A stretch of DNA of 50,899 nt from Mycobacterium innocens (GCF_900566055.1 NZ_UPHQ01000212.1:1-50899), one strand, 5' to 3'; counted from the first letter of the stretch, positions 18,552 to 27,758 are shown. Made by a program: numbers and translations. The notes: generated by a model not told the origin, from the letters alone.

Positions 18552-20333
18552 TTACGCCCGGGGGCGTTTGCCGGCCGCCACTTCGTCGGGGTAGCCCGCA
18601 TAGAACGGCACATAGCCCTCGTCGCGGCCGGCCAGGACATACAGCGGATCCTCGATATCCGCGCCGTAGGCCTGCTGACGGAGCTCCACTTTGCGGCTCT
18701 TGAACGTCGTGGTGTGCGCCATCGACTCGACCACCCGCACGAACAGCGGCAGGGCATAGCCGGGCAGCCGACCGTACACGGCCCGGGCCAGCGATTGCCC
18801 GTCGAACTCGGCGCCGTCGCGCAGCTTGATCGCGGCCATGCCGGCGCGGCCACCGGTGTTGGGCACCTCCACGCCGTAGACCGTGCACTCCTCGACCGCA
18901 GGGTCGGCCGACAGCGCCGCTTCCACCTGCGTGGTGGCAACGTTTTCGCCCTTCCACCGGAAGGTGTCGCCCAGCCGGTCGACGAACGCGGCATGCCCCA
19001 TGCCCTGCGGACTCATCACGTCGCCGGTGTTGAACCAGCAGTCGCCGTCACGAAAAGCGTTGCGCACCAACTTCTTTTCGCTGGCCGCCGGGTCGGTGTA
19101 GCCGTCGAAAGGCTGCAGCCGGTTGACCGGGCTGAGCAATAGGCCCGGCTCACCGGGGGGCACCCGGCGTACCCGGCCACTCTCGTTGCGCAGCGGAGCT
19201 CCGGTGTCCGGGTCGTATTCCACGTAGGCCAGCGGCAACGGCGAAACGCCGGTGGTTCTGGGCACGTTGAAGATGTTGATGAAAGCGGAGTTCCCCTCGC
19301 TGGCAGCGTAGAACTCGCAGACGCGCGCAATGCCGAACCGCTCGGTGAACTCGTCCCAGATCTCCGGCCGCAGGCCGTTGCCGGTGATCACGCGCACCCG
19401 GTGCGCGCGGTCGGTCGATTTGGCCGGCTGGTTGAGCAGATAACGGCAGATCTCGCCGATGTAGATGAACGAGGTGGCGCCGCTGGCGATCACCTCGTCC
19501 CAGAACCGCGAAGCCGAAAACGATGCGCCCAGCGCCAACGTCGCCCCGGAATTGATCACCGACGACACCGCCACCGTCAGCGCGTTGTTGTGGTACAGCG
19601 GCAGACAGCTGTACAGCGTGTCGGAGCTCTTCAGCCGCAGCCCCATGCCGCCGAACACCGCCAGCGCCCGCAACCACCGGTGGTGAGTCATCACGCTGGC
19701 TTTGGGGAAGCCGGTGGTGCCCGAGGTGAAAATGTAGAACGCGGTGTCCTTGGCTCGCACCCCCGCGGCTGAAGCCGGGTTGTGGGCTGGAGCGGTGGCG
19801 GCGAAGCGCTCCAGGTCGTCGACGGTCACCACCTCGCCGGCCGGGCCGCCGCTTTCGCTGACGGCGCTGACCAGGTCCGACTCGGCGAGCAACAGCTTGG
19901 CGTCCAACAGGCCCAGGCTGTGGGCGAGCACCTCGCCGCGCTGGTGGTAGTTGAGCATGCCGGCGACGGCGCCACACTTGACGACGGCCAGCATCGCCAG
20001 CACCGTGTTGGGCGAGTTGCGCAGCATGATGCCGACCACGTCGCCGGGGCCGACACCTCGGGCGGCCAGCACCGCGGCGTACCGGTTGGCGATCGCGTTG
20101 GCCTCGCGATAGGTCAACTGCTGCTCGCCGAACTTCACGAAGACCCGGTCACCGAAGCGGGCGGCCCGGTCCTGGAAAACGCTCCCGATCGATGCCTTGG
20201 ACGTCGGCCGGGCCAGAAAACCGGTCACCGCCCCCCGCACGATCGACGGGGTGTCGGCCAGCACTGCGGGCACCCGGGCTGCGACGTCGGTGAGCTTGAC
20301 CCGTGCGCGCGCGCCACCCTGGTGATCGGACAC
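18552..20333 (-). CDS. fadD6: Long- or very-long-chain fatty-acyl-CoA synthetase FadD6
   Basis: 593 residues of the ANL adenylating superfamily, FATP/very-long-chain type. It activates fatty acids with ATP and CoA at the membrane. Motifs in order: AMP-binding P-loop FTSGTTGFPKASVMTHHRW (near residue 204), IYIGEICRYLLNQP, EFYAASEGN (near 328), the GDCWFNTGDVM region (near 423) with YxDRxGDTFRWKGENVATTQ-like FVDRLGDTFRWKGENV, and catalytic Lys in TTTFKSRKVELRQQ (near 553). The GTG start at 20333 has GAGGGAG upstream. It is the Rv1206 counterpart; it lies between folP2 and the LOG gene on the same strand. Confidence 0.9.
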   Translation of the reverse strand: MSDHQGGARARVKLTDVAARVPAVLADTPSIVRGAVTGFLARPTSKASIGSVFQDRAARFGDRVFVKFGEQQLTYREANAIANRYAAVLAARGVGPGDVVGIMLRNSPNTVLAMLAVVKCGAVAGMLNYHQRGEVLAHSLGLLDAKLLLAESDLVSAVSESGGPAGEVVTVDDLERFAATAPAHNPASAAGVRAKDTAFYIFTSGTTGFPKASVMTHHRWLRALAVFGGMGLRLKSSDTLYSCLPLYHNNALTVAVSSVINSGATLALGASFSASRFWDEVIASGATSFIYIGEICRYLLNQPAKSTDRAHRVRVITGNGLRPEIWDEFTERFGIARVCEFYAASEGNSAFINIFNVPRTTGVSPLPLAYVEYDPDTGAPLRNESGRVRRVPPGEPGLLLSPVNRLQPFDGYTDPAASEKKLVRNAFRDGDCWFNTGDVMSPQGMGHAAFVDRLGDTFRWKGENVATTQVEAALSADPAVEECTVYGVEVPNTGGRAGMAAIKLRDGAEFDGQSLARAVYGRLPGYALPLFVRVVESMAHTTTFKSRKVELRQQAYGADIEDPLYVLAGRDEGYVPFYAGYPDEVAAGKRPRA

Positions 20334-20385
20334 GTTCTCCCTCGATTCGCTGCTGAGAAGTGACGGGCGCGGCGCCCATGCCCGG

Positions 20386-20955
20386 TCACACGGGTGCGCA
20401 CAACTCCAGCGCCGCGCCCACCTTATCGACCACCGTCAGCCGCTCCATTGCTACCTGCGCGATGTAACCGGTATCGACCAATCCGTTCAGCCACGCCAAC
20501 AGACCGTCGTAGTGTCCCCACGGGTCGAGGATCACGATGGGTTTGCGGTGCATACCCAGATAGCCGGTAGTCCAGGCATCGAGAAGCTCATCCAACGTCC
20601 CTAAGCCACCCGGCAGCACGATGAATCCGTCGGCGCGTTCCTCCATGATGTGCTTACGCTCGCGCATGGTGTCGGTGACGATCAGCTCGTTGGCCGCGTC
20701 AGCGTCGGACAGTTCGCGGCGGATCAGCAACTTGGGAATCACGCCGACGGTCCGGCCGCCGCGCGCGTGCGCCGCCCCGGCGACAGCGCCCATGGCCGAC
20801 AGGTTGCCGCCGCCCCAGACCAGGGTCCAGCCGGAGTCGGCGATTGCCTCTCCGAGCTCCGCGGCGAGCTCGAGCAATTCCGAGTGCGTCGGTCCGGCCG
20901 CGCAGTAGACACATACGGCCCACTCGCGTTCGGTTGAGTCGAGTCTTGGGCACAT
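20386..20955 (-). CDS. LOG-family phosphoribohydrolase (lysine-decarboxylase-like fold)
   Basis: 189 residues. LOG enzymes cleave cytokinin nucleoside monophosphates to the free base and ribose phosphate; Rv1205 has this activity and is linked to cytokinin accumulation when the proteasome is blocked. The nucleotide-binding motif PGGxGTxxE is present as PGGLGTLDELLDAW (near residue 130), with GGGNLSAMGAVA (near 48) and RERKHIMEERAD (near 115) supplying the catalytic Arg. ATG 20955 is preceded by a -10 hexamer TACGTT (20968-20963) 7 bp away, so leaderless; in-frame codons upstream to 21129 have no family similarity. It is divergent from the STAND ATPase gene. Confidence 0.88.
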   Translation of the reverse strand: MCPRLDSTEREWAVCVYCAAGPTHSELLELAAELGEAIADSGWTLVWGGGNLSAMGAVAGAAHARGGRTVGVIPKLLIRRELSDADAANELIVTDTMRERKHIMEERADGFIVLPGGLGTLDELLDAWTTGYLGMHRKPIVILDPWGHYDGLLAWLNGLVDTGYIAQVAMERLTVVDKVGAALELCAPV

Positions 20956-20968
20956 ATACCGAAACGTA
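20956..20968 (-). promoter_or_regulatory. Candidate leaderless -10 element for the LOG-family gene
   Basis: On the minus strand TACGTT (20968-20963) is followed by 7 bp and ATG 20955; no Shine-Dalgarno sequence is visible. Confidence 0.4.
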
Positions 20969-21043
20969 GACCAACGCCGGCTCGGGGGCGGCGGAACGCA
21001 AGCAGAATTGGGCCACCCTTGCGCCAGTTCATATCGAGCGCCA

Positions 21044-21059
21044 TAAGATTTCAGCGGTG
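21044..21059 (+). promoter_or_regulatory. Candidate leaderless -10 element for the STAND ATPase gene
   Basis: TAAGAT at 21044-21049 is followed by 7 bp and GTG 21057 with no Shine-Dalgarno sequence. With the divergent element at 20963-20968 it makes a compact back-to-back promoter pair in a 101-bp gap. Confidence 0.45.
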
Positions 21060-23210
21060 GCCATTCGATGGAACGTCCCGCAACATGCGGCCGCGCTGGA
21101 GCGGCTGGACGTTTCTCTGGGTGACGCATCGGCTACCGGGGGGGCCGTCGTCCTCGGACCCGATGGCGTCGGCAAATCCACCTTGGCCCGGTTAGCGGCC
21201 GAACAATTCTGCCGCCGGCACCCGGCCACTCTCATCCGCTGGGTCATCGGCACCCCGACCGAACGCGTGGTGCCATTCGGCGCCTTCGGCCATCTGGTGA
21301 ACATCGCCGAGCTTGGCAAGCCGGCCGCCTTACTGCGGGCCGCCCGGGCATCGCTGAGCGGCGACGATCAGCAAGGCGATTTGCTGCTCATCGTCGACGA
21401 CGCCCACAACCTGGACATCCTGTCGGCCACCCTGGTGTACCAATTGGCGCTGACCGGTACGGGCCGGATGATCGTCACCGCCCGCGGCGCGGATGTCAGC
21501 GCCGCGCCCGAGGCCATCGCAGCGCTGTGGACCGACGGTTTGCTGGACCGGATCGACATCGAGCCGCCGGGCGGAGCGACCGAACCGGGCGAGGTCGACG
21601 AATTCATCGCCGAACTGCCCGCCGCGGCGCGGTCGGTCCTGGATTACCTCGCCATTGCAGAACCCTTGTCGCTCGCGGACCTGACATACCTCGCCGGTGA
21701 CGGCGCCGTGCAGCAAGCGGAGGAGCTGGGAGCGGTGGAAACCCGGGTACGGGGCGGACACGCCGAGGACCCGGTGGTCTACACGGCGCACCCGCTGTTC
21801 GCCGAACGCGCGCGTGCGGCGCTGGGCCACGACGGGGCGCGACGACTCCGAACCGACATAGTCGCGCTGCTGTCGCGGCATCCGACCGAACACCTCAGCG
21901 ACCGGCTGCGGCTGGCGTCGCTCGCACTGGACAGCGAAGCCGCGCAGCCGCTGACAGAGGTCGTCGACGCCGCGCAGCAGGCGCTGCGACTGGGCGACGT
22001 GCGGCTTGCCGAGCGGTTGGCCCGAGCGGCGCTGGATCGCTCGGCCGCACTGGACGCACGACTGGTGCTGGCCCAGGCGCTGAGCTGGCAGGGACGCGGC
22101 CGGGAAGCCGCCGGAGTGCTGGCGGCGGTGGACCCTGACGGCCTGTCCGAGACCGAGCTGAGGGCGTGGGCGGTACCGCGGGCGGCCAACCAGTTCTGGA
22201 TGCTCGGCGAGCCGGAGCGGGCCACGGCGTTCCTGCAGACGACCCGAAACCGGATCGCCGAGCCCACCGCGCAGGCCGAGCTGGACGCGTTGACGGCGAC
22301 GTTCGCCATGAACGCCGGCAACCTGCCGCGGGCAATCACGCTGGCCGGCAAGGTGTTGTCCCAACCGTCCCCCGGCGACACGGCCGTGGCCTGGGCGGCG
22401 AGCGCGGCCGCGCTGTCCTCGGCTCGAATGGGTCGCTTCCGCGACGTCGAGCCACTGGCCCAACGGGCGTCGGCCGCCGAGCATCCCGGGCTGCTGCGGT
22501 TCACCGTGGGCCTGGCTCAGATCACCTCGCTACTGATGGCGGGTGAGGTCGCCCAGGCTCAGGCGCTGGCCCAGCAGTTCACCGACTTTGCCGAGCTGCA
22601 GCAGCCCGGTCGGGCCATCGGTGAGGTGCTGCTGGGACACGTGCTGCTCACCAAGGGCGAATTCGATGCTGCGGCATCGCTATTGGAGCCCGCCGCCGCC
22701 GAACTGGAACGCAGCGGCTATTCCTGGGGTCCGCTGTCGCTGATGCTACTGGCCACCGCCATCGCGCAGCAGGGCCGCATCGCCGAGTCCGCGAAAGCGT
22801 TGCGGCGCGCCGAAACCCGACACGGTACCAAGTCAGCGTTGTTCGCACCCGAACTCATGCTCGCCCGCGCGTGGACCAAAGCGGCCGCCCGGGACAAGGC
22901 CGGCGCAATCGCCGATGCCCGCGAGGCGGCCCGGACCGCTGAGCGTGGCGGGCAGTCGACGGTGGCGCTTCGGGCCTGGCACGACGCCGTTCGCCTCGGC
23001 GATATCCGGGCGGTAGTCCCGGTGACCCGGCTGGCCACCGAAATCGACTGCCTGGTAGGTGATCTCGTGGCCAAACAGGCCCGCGCGCTCGCCGATGGCG
23101 ACGCTGCCGCGCTGACCGCGGTAGCCGAAGAGCTGGCCGCGATCGGGATGGCCGCCGCGGCTTCGGACGCAGCAGCAGCCGCGGTGGCGAACCAGTCGGG
23201 CTCGGTGTGA
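21057..23210 (+). CDS. STAND/LuxR-like AAA ATPase without DNA-binding domain (Rv1204c type)
   Basis: 717 residues. The N-terminal NTPase has Walker [10 protein letters not shown] (near residue 34) and Walker [10 protein letters not shown] (near 110), followed by a winged-helix-like region and a long alpha-helical repeat domain (about residues 250-700) like the TPR-type sensor of MalT/LAL regulators. The frame stops in the Ala-rich helix ([19 protein letters not shown]) that in LAL regulators leads into the LuxR helix-turn-helix; none follows in any frame. So it either signals through a partner or is a truncated regulator. Role unknown. Longer than the ~562 aa I recall for Rv1204c. Confidence 0.8.
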   Translation: MAIRWNVPQHAAALERLDVSLGDASATGGAVVLGPDGVGKSTLARLAAEQFCRRHPATLIRWVIGTPTERVVPFGAFGHLVNIAELGKPAALLRAARASLSGDDQQGDLLLIVDDAHNLDILSATLVYQLALTGTGRMIVTARGADVSAAPEAIAALWTDGLLDRIDIEPPGGATEPGEVDEFIAELPAAARSVLDYLAIAEPLSLADLTYLAGDGAVQQAEELGAVETRVRGGHAEDPVVYTAHPLFAERARAALGHDGARRLRTDIVALLSRHPTEHLSDRLRLASLALDSEAAQPLTEVVDAAQQALRLGDVRLAERLARAALDRSAALDARLVLAQALSWQGRGREAAGVLAAVDPDGLSETELRAWAVPRAANQFWMLGEPERATAFLQTTRNRIAEPTAQAELDALTATFAMNAGNLPRAITLAGKVLSQPSPGDTAVAWAASAAALSSARMGRFRDVEPLAQRASAAEHPGLLRFTVGLAQITSLLMAGEVAQAQALAQQFTDFAELQQPGRAIGEVLLGHVLLTKGEFDAAASLLEPAAAELERSGYSWGPLSLMLLATAIAQQGRIAESAKALRRAETRHGTKSALFAPELMLARAWTKAAARDKAGAIADAREAARTAERGGQSTVALRAWHDAVRLGDIRAVVPVTRLATEIDCLVGDLVAKQARALADGDAAALTAVAEELAAIGMAAAASDAAAAAVANQSGSV

Positions 23211-23261
23211 CTCTCGGACCCAGGCGTCGCGACGGCGGCGGTTTCCGGTTTGCCCGAGCGA

Positions 23262-23525
23262 CCCAATCGCGTAACTAACACCAGACTCAGCAACACTGGT
23301 CCCCGAACGGCCCAGCTCTTCGACTCCCTCCGCGGCGGCCGCAACATGCTCGCCAGCCACCGCGCTGAACCCGGCCGCGGTCTCCAGCGACACCGGGTCC
23401 GCCGCCGGTGGTACCACCGCCGTAATCGCCGGTATTGCAGCAGCATGTGCAGCAGCCAGGCGAGCCGTCAGTGCGTCCACCGCTGCACTTGCCGCCGCTA
23501 AACCCTCAGGAACCACTCGTAACAT
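23262..23525 (-). pseudogene. PE-family gene remnant (PE5/PE13-like)
   Basis: From ATG 23525 the frame reads [20 protein letters not shown], continues [20 protein letters not shown] and [20 protein letters not shown], which is close to the ~100-residue PE5/PE13 proteins that pair with PPE partners in ESX-3 and related systems. A ribosome site GAGGAG lies 9 bp upstream. After about residue 88 similarity ends, where PE5 would have its last ~15 residues; the frame instead runs on antisense into the neighbouring ATPase gene. No PPE or Esx gene is nearby. I read it as a 3'-truncated remnant, though a short functional PE domain is not excluded. Confidence 0.65.
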
Positions 23526-23639
23526 CAACCGCAACTCCTCAATTAATCGACGAATCCGCTGCGTATGGAAGTCCGCGTGCTCACAACCGTTGGAGCAGAA
23601 CATCTTTGAAGCCCCGCCCGCATAAGCAACGCGCCTGAT

Positions 23640-24017
23640 GAATTCTCGACCAGCTGCACACGAGAGTTACAGGGCCAAATCATCCCAATCCACCCCGCAA
23701 CATGTGGCAGAGCGCTCAAGTTGGCGGACGACGGCGACGCCCGGTTGTGCGAAACGACCACGCGAACTGCTTGTGCAATGGGCACAGTGCACCATTCGGA
23801 CTGTCCACAGCGGGCAGCTACGACGTGGTTCGCTATGCGAGGTCACCCCCACGTCGACCGGAACAAGGGATCTAAGCCGGCCCGTCAATCGGGCCGTGTC
23901 CAGCCCGCAGCTTGCGTGGCGGCGGCTAGCTGCTACGACAAACTGATCGTCACTGAGCGCCGTGGCACCATCCTGCTACGCGCCATCACCGTATGAATCA
24001 AGCAATGTGGGAATGCG
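23640..24017. other. Spacer before dapE with no supported gene
   Basis: Overlapping short frames exist on both strands but none has a convincing start or family match. Base composition is a little less GC-rich than the flanks. Rv1203c, which sits in the corresponding place in M. tuberculosis, is not recognisable here; this stretch may be what remains after its loss. Confidence 0.4.
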
Positions 24018-25082
24018 CTACCCGCTCAAGTAGCGCCGCAACATGTCTACGGCCACCGTGATCTGGGCGGCCGGAACCCGCTCATCGCGCCGGTGCGCCA
24101 GGTTGGGATCACCGGGTCCGTAGTTGACCGCGGGGATGCCCAGCGCCGCGAAGCGCGACACGTCGGTCCACCCGTACTTCGCCCGGACCTGCCCACCGGC
24201 GGCCTCGACCAGTGCTTTAGCGGCCGGCTCCGACAGCCCGGGCAGTGCGCCCGGGGCGGCGTCGGTCTGCTCGATCTGCACGCCGAGCCCGTCGAACACC
24301 TGGTGGACATGTTGCAGGGCCGCGGCCACCGACCGGTCGGGCGCAAAGCGGTAGTTCACCGTGACCGAGGCGCGATCGGGAATCACGTTGCCGGCCACGC
24401 CGCCGTCGACACGCACCGCCGACAATCCCTCGCGGTAGGTGCAACCGTCGATGTCGACGCTGCGGGCCTGGTATCGCGCCAGCCGGTCCAGGACCCCGCC
24501 CAGTTTATGAATTGCGTTGTCGCCCAACCAGGGACGCGCCGAATGGGCCCGGATTCCGGCGGCGCTGATCACGACGCGCAGCGTACCCTGGCAGCCGGCC
24601 TCGATATAGCCGGCGGTCGGCTCGCCGAGGATGGCCACGTCGGCCGACAACCAGTCCCGCAGCTCATTTTCGATGCGGCCCAAACCGTTTGCCGCAACCT
24701 CGATTTCCTCGCAGTCGTAGAACACCAGCGTCAGGTCGTGCACCGGATCGGCTACGGTGGCGGCCAAATGGAGGAAAGCCGCGTCACCGGACTTCATGTC
24801 GGCGGCGCCGCAGCCGTACAGGTCGCCATTGTCGAGCCGGCTGGGCAGGTTGCCGGCAGGCGGCACGGTGTCGAGGTGTCCGGCCAACAGCACCCGTGAC
24901 GGCCGGTTGCGGCTGGTGCGCGCCAGCACGGCGTTGCCGTTGCGAGTGATCTCGAAGCCGGTTGTCTGGGCCCGCAGCGCGGCCTCCACCTCGTCGGCGA
25001 TGCGGGCCTCGTTGCGCGACTCGCTGGGGATATCGACCAGCGCCGCGGTCAATTCGATCGGATCCCCGTGTAAGTCCAGCAC
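24018..25082 (-). CDS. dapE: Succinyl-diaminopimelate desuccinylase
   Basis: 354 residues, M20 metallopeptidase family. It hydrolyses N-succinyl-LL-diaminopimelate to LL-diaminopimelate in lysine and peptidoglycan synthesis. Metal-binding residues are visible: GHLDTVP (near residue 68), [11 protein letters not shown] (near 92), DCEEIE with the catalytic Glu and ligand (near 127), [10 protein letters not shown] and a late [14 protein letters not shown] (near 325). GTG 25082 gives the same 354 residues as Rv1202 and is preceded by TACCCT (25095-25090) 7 bp upstream; codons further upstream read through a hairpin repeat. It is divergent from dapD, the enzyme two steps earlier in the pathway. Confidence 0.93.
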   Translation of the reverse strand: MLDLHGDPIELTAALVDIPSESRNEARIADEVEAALRAQTTGFEITRNGNAVLARTSRNRPSRVLLAGHLDTVPPAGNLPSRLDNGDLYGCGAADMKSGDAAFLHLAATVADPVHDLTLVFYDCEEIEVAANGLGRIENELRDWLSADVAILGEPTAGYIEAGCQGTLRVVISAAGIRAHSARPWLGDNAIHKLGGVLDRLARYQARSVDIDGCTYREGLSAVRVDGGVAGNVIPDRASVTVNYRFAPDRSVAAALQHVHQVFDGLGVQIEQTDAAPGALPGLSEPAAKALVEAAGGQVRAKYGWTDVSRFAALGIPAVNYGPGDPNLAHRRDERVPAAQITVAVDMLRRYLSG

Positions 25083-25095
25083 AGCGACCAGGGTA
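25083..25095 (-). promoter_or_regulatory. Candidate leaderless -10 element for dapE
   Basis: On the minus strand TACCCT (25095-25090), 7 bp, then GTG 25082; no Shine-Dalgarno sequence. The hairpin repeat at 25113-25172 begins 18 bp further upstream, in the -35 region. Confidence 0.45.
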
Positions 25096-25112
25096 GTGGG
25101 TCGCCCCTTGCG

Positions 25113-25172
25113 GCGAGCAGACACCGAATCGCATTCCCGGGCGCCCCGGGATGCGATTCGGTGTCTGCTCGC
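25113..25172. repeat. 60-bp long-stem inverted repeat between dapE and dapD
   Basis: GCGAGCAGACACCGAATCGC begins the left arm at 25113 and GCGATTCGGTGTCTGCTCGC ends the right arm at 25172. The arms pair over about 28 bp with one bulged T; the innermost part is CCCGGG paired with CCCGGG and the loop is 3 bases. Pairing continues weakly outwards. I recall related GCGAGCAGAC palindromes scattered through non-tuberculous mycobacterial genomes, so this is probably a dispersed repeat inserted in the divergent promoter region. Whether it affects dapE or dapD expression is unknown. Confidence 0.85.
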
Positions 25173-25181
25173 GCCAGCAAG

Positions 25182-25198
25182 TAGCGTGTCGAGGCGTG
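25182..25198 (+). promoter_or_regulatory. Candidate leaderless -10 element for dapD
   Basis: TAGCGT at 25182-25187, 8 bp, then GTG 25196. No Shine-Dalgarno sequence. The element begins 10 bp after the hairpin repeat, so the repeat occupies the -35 region. Confidence 0.4.
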
Positions 25199-26140
25199 AC
25201 TGGAGCAGCAGGCATCGGCCTGGCGACCCTTGCCGCCGACGGATCGGTCCTCGACACCTGGTTCCCCGCACCGGAGCTCACGGAATCGAATAGCAGCGGA
25301 ACCTCCCGGCTGGCGCTGTCCGACATTCCCCCCGAGCTGGTCGCACTGGTCGGCCGCGACGACGATCGCGGCACCGAAGTCGTCGCGGTCCGCACCGTCA
25401 TCGGCTCGCTGGACGATGTCGCCGCCGACGCGTACGACGCCTACCTTCGGCTCCATCTGCTGTCGCATCGATTGGTGGCGCCGCACGGGCTGAACGCCGG
25501 CGGCTTGTTCGGGGTGTTGACGAATGTGGTGTGGACCAATCGCGGACCGTGCGCCATCGAGGGTTTCGAGGCGGTGCGGGCCCGGCTGCGCCGCCACGGT
25601 CCGGTCACGGTTTACGGCGTCGACAAGTTCCCGCGGATGGTCGACTACGTCCTGCCCACCGGGGTGCGCATCGCCGACGCCGACCGGGTGCGGCTGGGCG
25701 CCCACCTGGCGCCGGGCACCACCGTGATGCACGAGGGCTTCGTCAACTACAACGCCGGAACCCTGGGCGCCTCAATGGTCGAGGGCCGCATCTCGGCGGG
25801 CGTGGTAGTGGGCGACGGCTCCGACATCGGCGGCGGAGCGTCGATCATGGGGACCCTGTCCGGGGGTGGCACCCAGGTCATTTCGATCGGCAGACGCTGC
25901 CTGCTCGGCGCCAACGCCGGGCTGGGCATCTCCCTGGGCGACGACTGCGTGGTGGAGGCCGGTCTCTACCTCACCGCGGGCACCAAGGTCACCACGGCGG
26001 ACGGCACGCCGGTCAAGGCGCGCGAACTTTCCGGCCGCAGCAACCTGCTGTTCCGCCGCAATTCGGTGACCGGGGCCGTCGAGGTGGTAGCCCGCGACCG
26101 GGAAGGCATCACACTCAACGAGGATCTGCACGCCAACTAA
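25196..26140 (+). CDS. dapD: Tetrahydrodipicolinate N-succinyltransferase
   Basis: 314 residues. It transfers succinyl from succinyl-CoA to tetrahydrodipicolinate in the lysine/diaminopimelate pathway, as a trimer. The N-terminal domain is followed by a left-handed parallel beta-helix of hexapeptide repeats (about residues 160-270: [60 protein letters not shown]), which forms the acyl-CoA site. GTG 25196 ([17 protein letters not shown]) agrees with the Rv1201c N terminus; an ATG at 25151 lies inside the hairpin repeat and is rejected. It converges on the MFS gene with 3 bp between stop codons. Confidence 0.92.
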   Translation: MTGAAGIGLATLAADGSVLDTWFPAPELTESNSSGTSRLALSDIPPELVALVGRDDDRGTEVVAVRTVIGSLDDVAADAYDAYLRLHLLSHRLVAPHGLNAGGLFGVLTNVVWTNRGPCAIEGFEAVRARLRRHGPVTVYGVDKFPRMVDYVLPTGVRIADADRVRLGAHLAPGTTVMHEGFVNYNAGTLGASMVEGRISAGVVVGDGSDIGGGASIMGTLSGGGTQVISIGRRCLLGANAGLGISLGDDCVVEAGLYLTAGTKVTTADGTPVKARELSGRSNLLFRRNSVTGAVEVVARDREGITLNEDLHAN

Positions 26141-26143
26141 CCC

Positions 26144-27521
26144 TCAAGTAAGCGAGCCGAACGCGGTGCCCGTGGTTTCGGGAAGCAGAGTTTCGGGAAG
26201 CAGATAGGTGCAAACCAGGCTGACCACCGCCAGAGCGGCCATCATCACGCCGACCGCCCAGCTGCCGTAGACGGCCACCAGGGTGCCGGCGACCAAGGGC
26301 GGCACCGCCCCCCCCGGCAATGCCGGCGAGGTTGATCGACAGGGCCGTGCCGGTGTAGCGGTAGCGGGTGGCGAACAGTTCGGGGATCAGTGCGACGACG
26401 GGTCCGAAACCAGCCGCCGCGATGGCGTAAACGCCCAGGATGGCGACCGCGAACCAGGTGCGATCGCCGGAATCGATAAGCGACATCACCACCAGCGACC
26501 ACGGGAGACCCGCTGCCCACCCGACCAGCATGAGGCGCCGGCGCCCGAACCGGTCGCACAGCGCCGCCGTCGTCGACGCGAACACGATGCAGGTCAGCCC
26601 GCCCAGCACCCCGACCAGCAGGATGAAGTCGCGGGAATAGCCCAGGCGGGTTTGCGCGTACGAGGGAAGGTAGGTGCTGGCCAGATACAGGTCGCCGAAG
26701 ACCGCGAGCACACAACCCGCAGCCAGGACCAGTTCGCGGCGCTGCCGGCGCAGCACTTCCGCCAACGGAGCGGGGCTATCGGTTGCTTTCCCAGCGTCAG
26801 TCCTGGCCATCTCGGTGGCGAAGACCGGGGTCTCGCTGATCTTCAGGCGCACAAACAAGGCGATGACCACCAGCACCGCACTCAGCAGGAACGGGATACG
26901 CCATCCCCAATGCATGAAAGCGGAGCTGTCGGCTCCGACGGTGTAGTTCACCACCAAGAAGGTGAGGCCGCTGAGCACCAGTGCGATGCCGCCGCCGATC
27001 GCGGTGAACATCCCGTAATAGCCGCGTTTGTGCGCGGGCGCTGACTCGGCGCTCAACAGCGCCGATCCGGCCCATTCACCGCCGGCGGCGAAACCCTGCA
27101 GCAGGCGCAGCAGTATCAGGATCAGTGGGGCTAGCACCCCGATGGTGGCCGTCGCCGGAACAACGCCGACGGTGACCGTCGCCATGGCCATGATCAGCAA
27201 CGTCGCGACCAGGGTTTTCTTACGGCCCAGTCGGTCCCCGAAATGTCCGAACACCGCCGCACCGAGCGGCCGCGACAGAAACGCCGTGGCGAATGTCCCC
27301 ATCGAGGCGACGGTGGCCATCGTAGGGCCGAGACCGGGGTAGAACACCGAGGGAAACACCAGCGCGGCCGCGGTGCCGTAAATGTAGAAGTCGCAGTGCT
27401 CGACCGCTGAGCCGACGACGCAGGCAAGCGCCACCCTTCTCATCGGCGTTACCAGCGGACTGGGCTTACCCGTCCCGATGCCGGCCACTGCGCCGCCGGC
27501 CGTCTCCGCGGCTCCATACAC
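26144..27521 (-). pseudogene. MFS metabolite/H+ symporter (Rv1200 type), frameshifted in a G8 run
   Basis: A 12-helix transporter of the MHS family, with loop motif HFGDRLGRKKTLV (about residue 92) and RLLQGFAAGGEWAGSALL. The start is taken as GTG 27521, 7 bp after TATCGT (27534-27529), or an earlier GTG/ATG. The frame is normal to about residue 403 (SINLAGIAGG); then a run of eight Cs on the plus strand (26308-26315) shifts it, and the open frame continues in nonsense to 26115 inside dapD. Removing one base restores GGAVPPLVAGTLVAVYGSWA and a stop at 26144, for 458 residues. Either the last two helices are lost or the run is a sequencing error. Substrate unknown. Confidence 0.7.
26175..26204. 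repeat. 15-bp tandem duplication in the MFS gene C-terminal coding region
   Basis: GTTTCGGGAAGCAGA occurs twice without a gap (26175-26189 and 26190-26204). In the corrected frame it repeats five residues, LLPET LLPET, just before the C terminus. It is in frame, so it would not itself break the protein. Confidence 0.85.
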
Positions 27522-27708
27522 GGCGATCACGATAGGCCATGAAGCCGACCGGATTCCGTTCCAGCGCCGTGAATGTACTGCCAACATGCTGAGCAATACC
27601 GAGCATGCGGATGGTCACGAGCTCGCGGATCGCTATCCGGCCTGACGAAACCCGTTGCGCCCCAGGCTGAGCCTCGTCCGGTGCGCGACGATCGTCACAT
27701 TAAGCAAC

Positions 27709-27758
27709 CATAGTTGACAATAAGGGCGCGTGGCCCTACCGCCATATTGTCAACCATG
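27709..27758. promoter_or_regulatory. 14-bp inverted repeat with nested hairpin upstream of the secreted-protein gene
   Basis: CATAGTTGACAATA (27709-27722) pairs with TATTGTCAACCATG (27745-27758), 13 of 14 bases. The loop holds a smaller repeat, AGGGC (27723-27727) with GCCCT (27733-27737). The arms contain TTGACA and its complement, so each could hold a -35 element, one per strand. It lies between the divergent MFS gene (start about 27521) and the secreted-protein gene (27889). It is either a regulator operator or a remnant of a small inverted element; I do not recognise the motif. Confidence 0.5.

Noticed and set aside
22833..23261. Long C-terminal part of the PE frame running antisense through the ATPase gene
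   Set aside because: The translated sequence beyond about residue 88 is Arg/Cys-rich nonsense and overlaps a well-supported gene; PE5/PE13 proteins end about there.
24850..25271. Upstream extension of dapE to 25271 and of dapD to 25151
   Set aside because: Both would translate the hairpin repeat; GTG starts at 25082 and 25196 match the M. tuberculosis N termini and have adjacent -10 elements.
26115..26143. MFS gene extending into the end of dapD
   Set aside because: This end results only from the frameshift in the C8 run; the corrected frame stops at 26144, as expected for a convergent gene.
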